In this document: positions 8,277 to 20,136 of the stretch, one piece after another
Layout of the letters: each line of letters starts with the position of its first letter
Numbering within the stretch: the first letter of the stretch is position 1
From: UBA7672 sp041398245
GTDB taxonomy: Bacteria > Pseudomonadota > Alphaproteobacteria > Caulobacterales > Hyphomonadaceae
NCBI GenBank assembly: GCA_041398245.1
Contig: JAWKVC010000003.1
Location: forward strand, 1 to 64,000
DNA: 64,000 nucleotides
Direction of reading: 5' to 3'
Notes under the pieces: model-generated
What the model was told of the DNA's origin: nothing
Database searches by the model: none
Seen by the model: only the letters and a program-made list of their open reading frames with translations
Position numbers and translations under genes: made by a program

Positions 8277-8873
8277 ATGGACGTCTGGTATCTTCCTGCC
8301 TTCTTTGGCGGTCTGGTGCTCTTCTTCGGGTCGCACCTCTTCACCACCTTCCGGTCCCGCACGGAGACCGGCCTTGCGGCGCGGACGGGGCGCGGCCCCT
8401 ATATGGGCCTTTATTCGCTCGTGGCCGGGGCCGGGCTGGCCGCCATGATCTGGGGCTATGCCTACCTGAAGCCGGGCTGGTTCTATCTCGGTACGCCGCC
8501 TGACTGGATGCGCCATGTCACCATGGCGCTGATGCTGCCGGCGGTGATCCTCATCGTGGCGACCTACATGCCGCCAACGGGCTTCATCAAGAAGGCGGTC
8601 AAACATCCCATGCTCACGGCCGTGAAGCTCTGGGCGCTGGCTCACCTGCTGGTTAACTGGGACCTCGCCTCGCTGATCCTGTTTGGCAGCTTCCTCGTCT
8701 TCGGGGTGGTCGATCGCATCGCGGTCAAGCGCCGGGGCGACATGGGAGCGGCCGCCGCCACGCCCAATATTCTGGGCGACCTCCTGTCGATCGCCGTGGG
8801 TCTCGCGCTCTATCTCCTGCTGGTCTACCAGCTCCACGGCGACTTGTTCGGGGCCAACGTCCTCCTGAAATAG
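8277..8873 (+). CDS. NnrU family membrane protein
   Basis: 198 residues with about five or six membrane segments. The N-terminus YLPAFFGGLVLFFGSHL carries the conserved GSH of NnrU, followed by GRGPYMGLYSLVAGAGLAAM, PPTGFIKKAVKHPMLTAVKL and HLLVNWDLASLILFGSF, all typical of the family. NnrU was described beside nitrite/nitric-oxide reduction genes and is related to the isoprenoid-cyclising CrtF/Z-ISO-like membrane proteins. No denitrification gene is visible here, so its role in this cell is open. ATG at 8277; the 190-bp upstream gap carries the preceding terminator. Confidence 0.85.
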   Translation: MDVWYLPAFFGGLVLFFGSHLFTTFRSRTETGLAARTGRGPYMGLYSLVAGAGLAAMIWGYAYLKPGWFYLGTPPDWMRHVTMALMLPAVILIVATYMPPTGFIKKAVKHPMLTAVKLWALAHLLVNWDLASLILFGSFLVFGVVDRIAVKRRGDMGAAAATPNILGDLLSIAVGLALYLLLVYQLHGDLFGANVLLK

Positions 8874-8992
8874 GCGTACATGGCCGGCGCCGCCTGGCTG
8901 GCGCTTTTCGTTGCGTCGAGGGGTCTTGAGGCCTATTGAGCGCGCAAGAAACCGGCCCATTGGAGGGCCGGGCCCGAAAAGGACGTCTCCCC

Positions 8993-9817
8993 ATGTCCGC
9001 TCAGGTTCAATCCCCCCGCAAGACGGTCCGCGACATCGCAGCGGCCAAGGGCGGGACGCCGCTTGTTTGCCTCACGGCCTACACGGCGCCGGTCGCCGAG
9101 CTGCTGGACGAGCGGTGCGACCTGATCCTCGTGGGCGACAGCGTCGGCATGGTCGTGCATGGCCTGCCCACCACCGTCGGCGTCACGCTGGAAATGATGA
9201 TCCTGCACGGGCAGGCCGTGATGCGCACCTCGAAGCAGGCCTTCGTCGTCGTGGACATGCCGTTCGGCTCCTACGAGGCCAGTGTGGAGCAGGCGTTCAT
9301 GAACGCCTCGCGCATCATGAAGGAGACCGGATGCCAGGCGGTGAAGATCGAAGCCGGCGAATACGCCGCCGCGACGGTCAAATACCTGGTCGAACGCGGC
9401 ATCCCCGTGATGGCGCATGTCGGCCTGCGCCCGCAGGCCACCAATGTGGATGGCGGCTTCAAGGCCCGTGGCCGCACTGAGGCGGAGCGCAACCGCGTTA
9501 TTTCCGAAGCCGTCGCCGCCGACGAGGCGGGCTGTTTCGCCATGGTGATTGAGGGCGTGGCCGAGGATCTCGCCGCCCAGATCACCCGTCGGGTCAATTG
9601 TCCGACGGTCGGGATCGGGGCCTCCGTCTCCTGTGACGGCCAGATTCTCGTAACCGACGATCTTCTGGGAATGTTCGACTGGACCCCCAAATTCGTCCGG
9701 CGCTACGCCGATCTCCGGACCGAGATCGGCAAGGCTGTGGATGGATATGCCGCAGATGTGCGGGCGCGGCGCTTTCCCGGGGAAAAAGAGACCTACACCC
9801 TCAAAAAAGGGCCATAA
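8993..9817 (+). CDS. panB: 3-methyl-2-oxobutanoate hydroxymethyltransferase
   Basis: 274 residues, the usual PanB length. It transfers a hydroxymethyl group from 5,10-methylene-THF to 2-oxoisovalerate, giving ketopantoate for pantothenate/CoA synthesis (cytosolic, Mg-dependent decamer). Visible motifs: PLVCLTAYTAPVAELLDERC, LILVGDSVGMVVHG (metal-binding Asp), FVVVDMPFGSYE, VKIEAGE, IPVMAHVGLRPQ and the catalytic-base region MVIEGV. ATG 8993 is supported by AAAAGGAC about 8 bp upstream; a longer TTG-started frame from 8936 lacks a site. panC is not in the window. Confidence 0.95.
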   Translation: MSAQVQSPRKTVRDIAAAKGGTPLVCLTAYTAPVAELLDERCDLILVGDSVGMVVHGLPTTVGVTLEMMILHGQAVMRTSKQAFVVVDMPFGSYEASVEQAFMNASRIMKETGCQAVKIEAGEYAAATVKYLVERGIPVMAHVGLRPQATNVDGGFKARGRTEAERNRVISEAVAADEAGCFAMVIEGVAEDLAAQITRRVNCPTVGIGASVSCDGQILVTDDLLGMFDWTPKFVRRYADLRTEIGKAVDGYAADVRARRFPGEKETYTLKKGP

Positions 9818-10054
9818 TCACAACGCCCTTGTTGAATTGCCGGGGCGGATTGGCCCGGCTAGTGTCCCGCCGCCGGAGTTCGCAGGGGCTCGCCTGCGAG
9901 GGTTTGTGAACGCCGGAAGCAAAAGGACGCTGGAAATCAAGTGTCTTGCGAGTGTGGCATTGGCCCAGAAGTTCGCTAAAAGCCTGCAGCGCAAGCGGGC
10001 GGACCTCTGGATCGCCACGCTGGCGTTGCCGACCCGTTTTGGAGCCCACTGCGC

Positions 10055-10774
10055 GTGAACGATATCTTTCATGAAGTCGACCAGGGTCTGCGCGAGGAAA
10101 CCCTCGCGAGCGTCTGGAAGCGCTGGCAGTGGGTGATCTATGGCGTCATCGCGGCCGCGATCATCGGCGTCGCCGTTTACGAGATCATGCGCGCCATGCG
10201 GGCCGACGAGATCTCAAAGGCCGCCAGGATCTATGACGCCGCCTTCGTCGCGGGCGAGGCGGGTGACCTCGCCACGGCGCGTGCGCGCTTCGCCGAACTT
10301 GAGAACGACAAGACAGGCTTTGCCGTGCTGGCTGGCCACATGCTCGCCGGCGTCGAGAAGCAGTTGACCGACGATCCCGCTGCCATCGAGGCCCACCTGC
10401 AGAAGGCCGCAGCCGTGGACGATGGCATTCTGGGCGACCTGGCCCTCCTGAAGATCGGTTACCTCAAGGCCGATACCGCGACGCTGGCCGAACTCGAAAC
10501 CACGCTGCAGCCACTGATCGACCGCAACAACCCTGTGTCCTACCTCGGCACCGAGCTGATCGCCGCGAAGGCGCTGGCCGACGGCGATATCGAGCGCGCC
10601 CGCACGCTCTTCGAAAGCCTTGCCGCCAAGCTCGATGCGCCCGCCGCCATGCAGCGCCGCGTCGGACAAGCCCTGTCGACCCTGCCGCCGCGCGAGGTCA
10701 ATCTCGATGCTGCGGCCCCGGCGCAACCCGCGCCGGCGGACGCTGCTCCCGCTCAGCCATCACAGGCCCCGTAA
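10055..10774 (+). CDS. YfgM-like tetratricopeptide membrane protein
   Basis: 239 residues. A short cytosolic N-terminus, one membrane helix (WQWVIYGVIAAAIIGVAVYE, about residues 25-44), then periplasmic TPR-like helices (ARARFAELENDKTGFAVLAG, EAHLQKAAAVDDGILGDLAL) and a Pro/Ala-rich tail. This is the YfgM/TPR_21 architecture, an ancillary SecYEG/PpiD-linked chaperone in enterobacteria. GTG start with TTTTGGAG about 10 bp upstream. Its TAA stop overlaps the ATG of the BamB gene by one base, so the two are coupled, a conserved yfgM-bamB-der order. Confidence 0.85.
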   Translation: MNDIFHEVDQGLREETLASVWKRWQWVIYGVIAAAIIGVAVYEIMRAMRADEISKAARIYDAAFVAGEAGDLATARARFAELENDKTGFAVLAGHMLAGVEKQLTDDPAAIEAHLQKAAAVDDGILGDLALLKIGYLKADTATLAELETTLQPLIDRNNPVSYLGTELIAAKALADGDIERARTLFESLAAKLDAPAAMQRRVGQALSTLPPREVNLDAAAPAQPAPADAAPAQPSQAP

Positions 10775-12099
10775 TGACCTCAGTATTGCGTACCCTGTTC
10801 CTTACGGCGCCGCTTGCTGGCCTGCTGGCCGCCTGCGGCAACGGTCCGGTCATCCTCTCCGAGGAGGAAAAGGCCGCTCGTATCACCATCAACCCGTTCC
10901 AGGAGAACATGACGCCGGATCCCGCGTTGGCGTCCGCCGTGATCACCCTGCCGGCTGGGCAAGCGAATGCGGACTGGACCCAGTCCGGTCTCAACCCGGA
11001 GAAGGTGCCCGGCGTCCTCGCCGCTGCGCCGGAATTCCGCGAGGCCTGGCGCGCCGGGATCGGCGAGGGCTCCAGCGAGCAGAAGCGCATCGTCGCCGCG
11101 CCGGTCGTCAAGGATGGCCGCATCTATGTGATCGACGCCGGCCAGAAGGTCTCCGCGCTCGACGCCTCGAATGGCCGCCGCGTCTGGGAAGTCCGCCTTG
11201 AGGCCGCCAATCCCCATTGGGACGAGTTCGCCGTCGGCGGCGGTCTCGCCATCGCGGGCGACAAGCTGATCGTTGCATCCGGTTTCGGCTACGTCACGGC
11301 GCTGAACCTGTCGGACGGCTCGCAGATCTGGCATCGCCGCACTGACAGCCCGATGTCGTCCTCGCCGGCCATTCTCGGCTCGCGCGCCTTCCTCACCTCG
11401 ACCAACAACGACTTCTACGCCATCGACGTCGATAACGGCGAAATCATCTGGAATGATCAGGCCATCGCGGAAACCGCGCGCGTCCTGTCTTCGCCAAGCC
11501 CGGCCGTAACGCCGGACATCCTCGCCGTCGGCTATTCCTCGGGCGAACTGATCGCCTATCTGCCGGCCAACGGCCGCCGCCTGTGGGCCGACACGCTGAC
11601 GTCTTCTGGCCGCTACACGCCGCTGTCGGTGATCAACGACATCGCCGGCAAGCCGACCATCCAGGACGGCATCGTCTACGCCGCCAGCCATTCCGGCATC
11701 CTCACGGCGATCGACGCGCGCACCGGTGCCCGGATCTGGAGCCGCACCTTCGGATCGCGTCAGGGCCCGGTCATCGGCGGCGACTATGTCTTCGTCGTCG
11801 GCACCGGCGGCAAGGTCGCCTGCCTCAACAAGATCGACGGCAAGATCGCCTGGACGCGCGACCTGCCGGAATTCAAGGACGGCAACCGCGAGAACCGTAT
11901 CGTTTGGACGGGTCCCTTGCTGGCAAATGGGCGGCTGGTTGTCGTTTCTTCGGAGGGCGACGTCATTGCGCTGTCGCCGCAGAACGGCGAGACGCTGTCA
12001 GAAATGAAAGTCGGTCAGCCGATCTACATCGAACCGATCGCCGCGGCCGGCAAGGTTTTCGTCGTCACCGACAACGCGACGCTGATCGCGATCAAATAA
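10774..12099 (+). CDS. bamB: Outer-membrane assembly lipoprotein BamB
   Basis: 441 residues. Lipoprotein signal with lipobox LLAAC (Cys about 22), then an eight-bladed PQQ-like beta-propeller. Repeated blade motifs are visible: IYVIDAGQKVSALDASNGRR, DGSQIWHRRT, YAIDVDNGEIIWNDQ, LTAIDARTGARIWSRTFG and ACLNKIDGKIAWTRDL. BamB is the propeller subunit of the BAM complex and helps fold outer-membrane proteins. The context yfgM-bamB-der supports the assignment. It is slightly longer than the enterobacterial protein (about 390) because of an N-terminal extension. Confidence 0.9.
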   Translation: MTSVLRTLFLTAPLAGLLAACGNGPVILSEEEKAARITINPFQENMTPDPALASAVITLPAGQANADWTQSGLNPEKVPGVLAAAPEFREAWRAGIGEGSSEQKRIVAAPVVKDGRIYVIDAGQKVSALDASNGRRVWEVRLEAANPHWDEFAVGGGLAIAGDKLIVASGFGYVTALNLSDGSQIWHRRTDSPMSSSPAILGSRAFLTSTNNDFYAIDVDNGEIIWNDQAIAETARVLSSPSPAVTPDILAVGYSSGELIAYLPANGRRLWADTLTSSGRYTPLSVINDIAGKPTIQDGIVYAASHSGILTAIDARTGARIWSRTFGSRQGPVIGGDYVFVVGTGGKVACLNKIDGKIAWTRDLPEFKDGNRENRIVWTGPLLANGRLVVVSSEGDVIALSPQNGETLSEMKVGQPIYIEPIAAAGKVFVVTDNATLIAIK

Positions 12100-12126
12100 G
12101 CCGGCTTCCGGCTCCGGAGTTTCGCC

Positions 12127-13530
12127 ATGACGCTGACGGTGGCCATCGTCGGTCGCCCGAATGTCGGCAAGTCCACGCTGTTCAACCGCCTCGCCGGGCG
12201 GAAGATCGCCATCGTCGACGACCAGCCGGGCGTCACGCGCGACCGCAAGGAAGCAACGGGCCGTCTCGGAGATATCGACCTCAACCTGATCGACACGGCC
12301 GGTTTCGAGGACGTCAACGACGCCTCGCTGGAGGCGCGCATGCGCCGCCAGACAGAGATTGCCATCAACGACGCAGATGTTGCGATCTTCCTCTATGATG
12401 CACGTGCGGGCGTCACGCCGCTGGATGAGCGCTTCGCCCAGCTGCTGCGCAAGTCGAACAAGCCGGTGATCCTTGCCGCCAACAAGTGCGAAGGAAAGCA
12501 GGGCGACGAAGGCCTGCTGGAGTCCTGGCGTTTGGGTCTTGGCGAACCCGCGCCGCTGTCCGCCGAGCATGGCGAGGGGATGGCCGAACTCTACGAACTG
12601 CTGCGTCAGGCCGAACAGAAAGTGCAGCAGCGCGCCGCCGCATCAGCTCTCGAGCCAGAGGCCGAAACGGAAGAGCCGTTTGATCCCGACGCCGAAGCGC
12701 CGCCCGAGGATCCCACCAAGCCGATCCGCATCGCCTTCGTCGGCCGTCCCAACGCCGGCAAGTCGACGCTGCTCAACGGCATTCTGGGCGACGACCGCTT
12801 CATCACCGGCCCCGAAGCGGGGATCACGCGCGACAGCGTGACAGTCGCGTGGAAGTGGCGTGATCGCGAGATCCGGTTGGTCGACACGGCCGGCCTGCGC
12901 AAGCGCGCCAAGGTGCAGGAAAAGCTGGAGCGTCTCTCCACCATGGAGACGACGCATTCGATCCGCTTCGCTGATGTCGTTGTCCTGGTGATGGACCCGC
13001 GTGACGCGTTCGAGAAACAGGATGTCCAGATCGCCAACCTCGTGCTGCGCGAAGGGCGCGGTCTCGTCTTCGCGATCACCAAGTGGGACACGGTCGACTC
13101 GCCCGCGGAAGCCCGCAAGGAGATGGACCATCAGGCCGAGGCCCATCTGCCGCATGCCAAGGGCGCGCCGCTGGTTCCCGTCTCGGGCCTCAACGGCCGC
13201 AATCTCGACAAGCTGATGGACGCCTGTCTCAAGGTCCACAAGGACTGGTCGGCGCGCATCAAGACGCGCGATCTGAATGACTGGCTGCAATACGTCACGC
13301 AGAAGCACCCGCCGCCCGCGCCGGACGGCAAGCGCATCAAGCCGCGCTACATGGCGCAGATGAAGACACGGCCGCCAACCTTCGTGCTGATGGCGTCGCG
13401 GGCGGAGTCGATGCCGGAAACCTACAAGCGCTATCTCATCAACGAGCTGCGCGAAGCGTTCGATCTGCCGGGCGTGCCCATCCGCCTCGTGCTGAAGCAG
13501 GGCAAGAACCCGTTCGCCGACAAGAGCTGA
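12127..13530 (+). CDS. der: Ribosome-assembly GTPase Der (EngA)
   Basis: 467 residues with two tandem GTPase domains and a C-terminal KH-like domain. Domain 1: GRPNVGKSTLFNRLAGRK (P-loop), DTAG, NKCEG. Domain 2 (from about 198): GRPNAGKSTLLNGILGDD, DTAGLRKRAKVQEKLERLS, TKWD. KH-like region from about 370 (VTQKHPPPAPDGKRIKPRYM). It acts in 50S ribosomal subunit maturation. The acidic linker between the G domains (EPEAETEEPFDPDAEAPPED) is typical of alphaproteobacteria. It lies 27 bp after bamB and probably belongs to the same transcript. Confidence 0.97.
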   Translation: MTLTVAIVGRPNVGKSTLFNRLAGRKIAIVDDQPGVTRDRKEATGRLGDIDLNLIDTAGFEDVNDASLEARMRRQTEIAINDADVAIFLYDARAGVTPLDERFAQLLRKSNKPVILAANKCEGKQGDEGLLESWRLGLGEPAPLSAEHGEGMAELYELLRQAEQKVQQRAAASALEPEAETEEPFDPDAEAPPEDPTKPIRIAFVGRPNAGKSTLLNGILGDDRFITGPEAGITRDSVTVAWKWRDREIRLVDTAGLRKRAKVQEKLERLSTMETTHSIRFADVVVLVMDPRDAFEKQDVQIANLVLREGRGLVFAITKWDTVDSPAEARKEMDHQAEAHLPHAKGAPLVPVSGLNGRNLDKLMDACLKVHKDWSARIKTRDLNDWLQYVTQKHPPPAPDGKRIKPRYMAQMKTRPPTFVLMASRAESMPETYKRYLINELREAFDLPGVPIRLVLKQGKNPFADKS

Positions 13531-13538
13531 AGCGCCGG

Positions 13539-14252
13539 CTAGCCGCGTGGACGGCGGGCGAACACGATCCGCTCGCCGTGCAGCGTGCAGTCAGCCGCCA
13601 GATATTGCGGAATCGTCGCCGCGACCTCCTGCGGCGTCGGCAGCGTCAGCGGATCCTCTCCCGGCATGGCCTTGAACCGCATCTCGGTTCGCACCGCGCC
13701 GGGATCGAACAGGTTGACACGGATCGGCGTCTTCTCGATTTCGTCGGCATAGCAGGCGATCATGGTCTCCAGCGCTGCTTTGCTCGCGCCATAGACGCCC
13801 CAGAAGGCGCGCGGACGCGGGACAATGCCCGTCGTCACAAACAGCGCGCGACCGGCATCGCTCATCCGCAGCAGCGGATGCGTGGCCCGGATCAGTCGCC
13901 AGTTGGCCGTGAAGTTGACGTCCATCGTCTCGCTGAACGCCGCCGGAGAGACTGTCTCAAGCGGCCCCAGGGTGCCCAGCACGCCGGCATTGCCGAGCAA
14001 GCCATCCAGCCGCCCGAACCGCTCCAGCAACGCGCCAGCCAGCCGGTCGATGGCGTTCATGTCGCGCAGGTCGAGCGGGATCAGCGTCACATTGCGGCCG
14101 GTCGCGGCAGCGATTTCATCATCCAGCGCTGTCAGCGCCTTTTCCGACCGCGCGGTTGCGATCACGTGATTGTCGGCCTTGGCCAGTTCGAGGGCGGCGG
14201 CGCGGCCGATCCCCTTCGAGGCGCCGGTGACGAGTATGATGCGGCGGTCCAT
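13539..14252 (-). CDS. SDR family oxidoreductase
   Basis: 237 residues, a classical short-chain dehydrogenase. NAD(P)-binding TGASKGIGRAAALELA near the N-terminus, LLGNAGVLGTLGPL (NNAG-like), and the catalytic Tyr/Lys in VYGASKAALE (YxxxK). The substrate is not predictable. It is the last gene of the minus-strand radA-cvpA-purF run, 8 bp after purF, so it is probably co-transcribed. It converges with der (8 bp apart). Confidence 0.88.
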   Translation of the reverse strand: MDRRIILVTGASKGIGRAAALELAKADNHVIATARSEKALTALDDEIAAATGRNVTLIPLDLRDMNAIDRLAGALLERFGRLDGLLGNAGVLGTLGPLETVSPAAFSETMDVNFTANWRLIRATHPLLRMSDAGRALFVTTGIVPRPRAFWGVYGASKAALETMIACYADEIEKTPIRVNLFDPGAVRTEMRFKAMPGEDPLTLPTPQEVAATIPQYLAADCTLHGERIVFARRPRG

Positions 14253-14260
14253 GTGGGGCC

Positions 14261-15758
<1,498 letters not shown>

Positions 15759-15776
15759 TCCGGCCTCCCGGTGAGG

Positions 15777-16325
15777 TTACTGCCCGGCTTGCGTAACCGG
15801 AGCTGCCTTGGCGGGACCAGTGAAGAAATCGATCACTGTGGTCAAGCCGTCTCCTACCCATTCAGCTGCGCCATTCAGCAGCGGATAGGCATTTGATTTT
15901 GCAATCTCGGGCGGTTCCTCGCCATCGCGCACCACCTGATGCATCAGCAACACGAAAAGGACGGACGCGAGCGCCCCGCGCAGAAGGCCGAATCCGGCCC
16001 CGGCAATGCGGTCCAGCGCGCCGATTTCGGGGGCGGCGTGGATCAGCTTGGACAGGCGCTGGCCCAGGAAGGCCGCAAGGCCATAGGCAGCCAGAAAGCC
16101 CACCATGAAAAGGATCAGCCCCGGAAGCATCGATTGGGGGTCGTTTGGCGCAATGGCTTGCTGCAGCGGCTCCTGGAACAGCTTGATGCACACCCAGGCC
16201 GACAGTCCGCCGATAATGAAGGCGATGACAGAAAACGCCTCGCGAATCAGTCCCCGGCCGACAGACATCACGGCCGAAAGGATGATCACGGTGATCACCA
16301 CGACATCGAACACCCACGGTGGCAT
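15777..16325 (-). CDS. cvpA: CvpA family membrane protein
   Basis: 182 residues with four membrane segments: FDVVVITVIILSAVMSVGRG, FSVIAFIIGGLSAWVCIKLF, LPGLILFMVGFLAAYGLAAF and AGFGLLRGALASVLFVLLMH. The charged GALDRIAGAGFGLLRG stretch is the CvpA hallmark. CvpA is required for colicin V production in E. coli and affects envelope homeostasis; its molecular activity is unknown. The radA-cvpA-purF order (12 and 18 bp gaps) is conserved in alphaproteobacteria and indicates one operon. Confidence 0.92.
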   Translation of the reverse strand: MPPWVFDVVVITVIILSAVMSVGRGLIREAFSVIAFIIGGLSAWVCIKLFQEPLQQAIAPNDPQSMLPGLILFMVGFLAAYGLAAFLGQRLSKLIHAAPEIGALDRIAGAGFGLLRGALASVLFVLLMHQVVRDGEEPPEIAKSNAYPLLNGAAEWVGDGLTTVIDFFTGPAKAAPVTQAGQ

Positions 16326-16337
16326 TGCGGCAGCCCT

Positions 16338-17711
<1,374 letters not shown>

Positions 17712-17878
17712 GGCGGCACCCTGTCAGGTCCGGCGATTCCCCGCCAGTCAGGCCGCTGCAGCGGATAAGAGCTTTAAGCCAGCCGCCCGACGCCAAAATT
17801 TCCTTGGCCGGGACGGTTCTTTCCCGCCCCGCCACGGACTAGCTTATACTCAGAACAGACACCGACAGGGGAACGCAC

Positions 17879-18928
17879 ATGGCGCGCTACAACAGCATCA
17901 TCGATACGGTCGGACGGACGCCCGTGGTGCGCGTCAACCGGCTTGGGCCCGAAGGCGTGAACCTCTGGGTGAAGGTCGAAGCCTTCAACCCGCTCGGATC
18001 GGTGAAGGACAGGTTGGCGCTTGGCGTCATCGAGGCGGCTGAGAAATCCGGCGAGCTGAAGCCGGGTCAGACCGTAGTCGAGATGACATCGGGCAATACC
18101 GGCATCGGCTTGGCCATGGTGTGCGCGGCGAAGGGCTATCCGCTGGTCATTGTCATGCCCGAGAGCTTCAGCGTCGAACGCCGCAAGCTGATGCGCTTCC
18201 TCGGCGCCAAGGTTCTGCTGACGCCCGCCGCCCAGCGCGCCACCGGCGCGGTCAACAAGGCGATCGAACTCGCCAAGGCGCATGGCTGGTTCCTGACGCG
18301 CCAGTTTGAGAACCCAGCCAATCCCGATTATCACGAGAGGACCACCGGCCCCGAGATCATCGAGGACTTCAAGGATGTCGGCCTCGACTATTTCGTCACC
18401 GGCTACGGTACAGGCGGCACGCTCAACGGCGTTGCGCGCGTGCTGGCGAAGGAATCTCCGCGCACCAAGATCGTCGTCTGTGAGCCCTCCGATGCGCCGA
18501 TGATCACCAGCGGTCAGTCACAGCAGCGCAATGCAGATGGAACGCCGGCCGCCGGCCATCCCGCCTGGAAGCCGCATCCCATGCAGGGCTGGGCCCCGGA
18601 CTTCATTCCGAAACTCACGGGCGAGGTCGACTTCAGCCGCGTGCACAAGGTGCTGACCGTCACGCCGGCCGAGGCGATGAAGTGCAGCCAGGATCTTGCG
18701 GCCAAGGAAGGCGTCTTCTGCGGCATTACATCGGGCGCGACGTTTGCCGGCGCGCTTGAGGTCGCCAAGGCGGCTCCCAAGGGCTCGAACATCCTCGCCA
18801 TGCTGCCCGACACAGGCGAGCGTTATCTCTCGACGCCGCTGTTCGCCAACATCCCGGCGGAAATGACCGAAGAAGAGATGACGCTCATCAAGTCGACCCC
18901 ATCGGCCCAACCAGCGCCGGCAGCCTAG
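17879..18928 (+). CDS. cysK: Cysteine synthase A
   Basis: 349 residues, a PLP-dependent O-acetylserine sulfhydrylase. PLP lysine K43 in FNPLGSVKDR, substrate loop MTSGNTGIG, phosphate-binding GYGTGGTLNG, and late GITSGATFAGAL. It is about 30 residues longer than typical CysK, due to an insertion near QSQQRNADGTPAAGHPAWKP and an Ala/Pro tail. GGGGAACG lies before the ATG. A TATACT at 17845-17850 is the best -10 candidate, but no good -35 accompanies it. It is convergent with a tiny membrane-protein gene 3 bp downstream. Confidence 0.93.
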   Translation: MARYNSIIDTVGRTPVVRVNRLGPEGVNLWVKVEAFNPLGSVKDRLALGVIEAAEKSGELKPGQTVVEMTSGNTGIGLAMVCAAKGYPLVIVMPESFSVERRKLMRFLGAKVLLTPAAQRATGAVNKAIELAKAHGWFLTRQFENPANPDYHERTTGPEIIEDFKDVGLDYFVTGYGTGGTLNGVARVLAKESPRTKIVVCEPSDAPMITSGQSQQRNADGTPAAGHPAWKPHPMQGWAPDFIPKLTGEVDFSRVHKVLTVTPAEAMKCSQDLAAKEGVFCGITSGATFAGALEVAKAAPKGSNILAMLPDTGERYLSTPLFANIPAEMTEEEMTLIKSTPSAQPAPAA

Positions 18929-18931
18929 GCT

Positions 18932-19120
18932 TCAACGGGCAGCGTAGCACCAGAGTCCGGTGCAGATGTCGAACACGGTCTGCATCAGCAGGTCGAGCAA
19001 GCCTCCGCCGACGAGGATCGGAACGCCAACCCAGAGGAAGCCGAGCCAGATCGCCATCGGCGTGATGCGCGGTTCCGGCAGGCGGTGGCCTGCGACAGTC
19101 TGAATCTTGGCGCGCGCCAT
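18932..19120 (-). CDS. Small membrane protein
   Basis: 62 residues. A basic N-terminus with GHRLPEPRITP, then one or two hydrophobic segments (MAIWLGFLWVGVPILVGGGL, LLMQTVFDICTGLWCYA). GGGAGAACG is well placed before the ATG at 19120, and the conserved-looking N-terminus argues for a real gene. It is probably an inner-membrane protein. Function unknown; not linked to cysK because it is convergent. Confidence 0.6.
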   Translation of the reverse strand: MARAKIQTVAGHRLPEPRITPMAIWLGFLWVGVPILVGGGLLDLLMQTVFDICTGLWCYAAR

Positions 19121-19173
19121 GGAGCGTTCTCCCTGTTCACCAATTGGGAGGGGAAACAGCTAAGATTTGGCGA

Positions 19174-20136
19174 ATGAGTCGCGCGGCGGAAATCTCGGTC
19201 AGCTGGAACCAGACGGAGCGTGAGGCGTGGGACGCCGCACACGCTTCTGCCGCCGCCACCTATCAGCAGGACTGGGCCTATGGGCAGGCCCTCGTACAGA
19301 TGTCGCCGCAGGTGACCTTGCTGCGCGCCTGCGCCCGGCGGGCGGATGGCTCCATCCTGGCGCTGGCGCAGATCGCCGCGCGGCCGTTTGCGATGATCGG
19401 CAGGTTCGCGCTGTGCACGCACGGTCCGGCCTGGGTGGGCGATGTGTCGCCAGAGGAAAAGACCGAGACCTACCGCCAGCTGCGCAGAACGCTGCCGCTC
19501 TCCTGGCCGAGATTGCTTGTGATCACGCCGGATGAACCGCGCGAGGCTGCGGCCGGCCTGAAAGGCATGCGCCGCGTGATGACGGGCGATGCAACCGTGT
19601 TGATTGATCTGGCGCGAAGCGAGGACGAACTCCGCGCCGCGATGGAGTCGAGCTGGCGCAACAAGCTGTCGAAAGCGGATCGATCGGGCCTTGTCGTCCA
19701 GAAGGGTGGGTTGAAGCCGGCGCAATATCGCTGGCTGCTCGATGCGGAAGCGAAGCAGCGCCAGAAGCGCGGCTATCGCGCCATGCCCCTTGAGATGACC
19801 GAGCGCTGGCAGGAGGCCAAGGCCGAAGCCGCGAAGGGCGACAAGGGCGCGGGTCTCGCCATCTACCGCATCGACAAGGGGCGGGACCCTGCCGCCGCCA
19901 TGCTGTTCCTGATCCATGGCGCGCGCGCCACCTATCATGTCGGCTGGACCAGCGAAGACGGGCGGGCCAACGCAGCCCACAATCTCATCCTCTGGCACGC
20001 CATAAGGGACCTCAAGGCCCGCGGCGTGCGCGTGCTCGATCTCGGCGGCGTCAATACGCAGTCGGGCGCCGGGATCGCCCGCTTCAAGCTTGAGACCGGC
20101 GGTCGCGTCCTCGAAAGAGCCGGCGCCTACGTCTAG
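19174..20136 (+). CDS. FemAB/GNAT-like peptidyl transferase
   Basis: About 320 residues of the FemAB-like double-GNAT type (lipid II:glycine glycyltransferase family). N-terminal TYQQDWAYGQALVQMSPQVT resembles the SFFQSWEWG start of FemAB proteins. Later parts are SSWRNKLSKADRSGLVVQKG and the C-terminal GNAT core TYHVGWTSEDGRANAAHNLI, LKARGVRVLDLGGVNTQSGA and IARFKLETGG. Members attach amino acids to peptidoglycan precursors or act in exopolysaccharide loci; the substrate here is unknown. Start ATG 19174 is the likeliest, but the GGGAGGGG at 19146 is further away than usual. Its stop overlaps that of the convergent ABC permease. Confidence 0.72.
   Translation: MSRAAEISVSWNQTEREAWDAAHASAAATYQQDWAYGQALVQMSPQVTLLRACARRADGSILALAQIAARPFAMIGRFALCTHGPAWVGDVSPEEKTETYRQLRRTLPLSWPRLLVITPDEPREAAAGLKGMRRVMTGDATVLIDLARSEDELRAAMESSWRNKLSKADRSGLVVQKGGLKPAQYRWLLDAEAKQRQKRGYRAMPLEMTERWQEAKAEAAKGDKGAGLAIYRIDKGRDPAAAMLFLIHGARATYHVGWTSEDGRANAAHNLILWHAIRDLKARGVRVLDLGGVNTQSGAGIARFKLETGGRVLERAGAYV

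Noticed and set aside
8887..8908. GCGCC/GGCGC hairpin plus TTTT after nnrU
   Set aside because: Only five base pairs with an eight-base loop; a possible but weak terminator.
9880..9899. Hairpin TCGCAGG/CCTGCGA after panB as terminator
   Set aside because: Seven-bp stem without a U-tract; insufficient to call.
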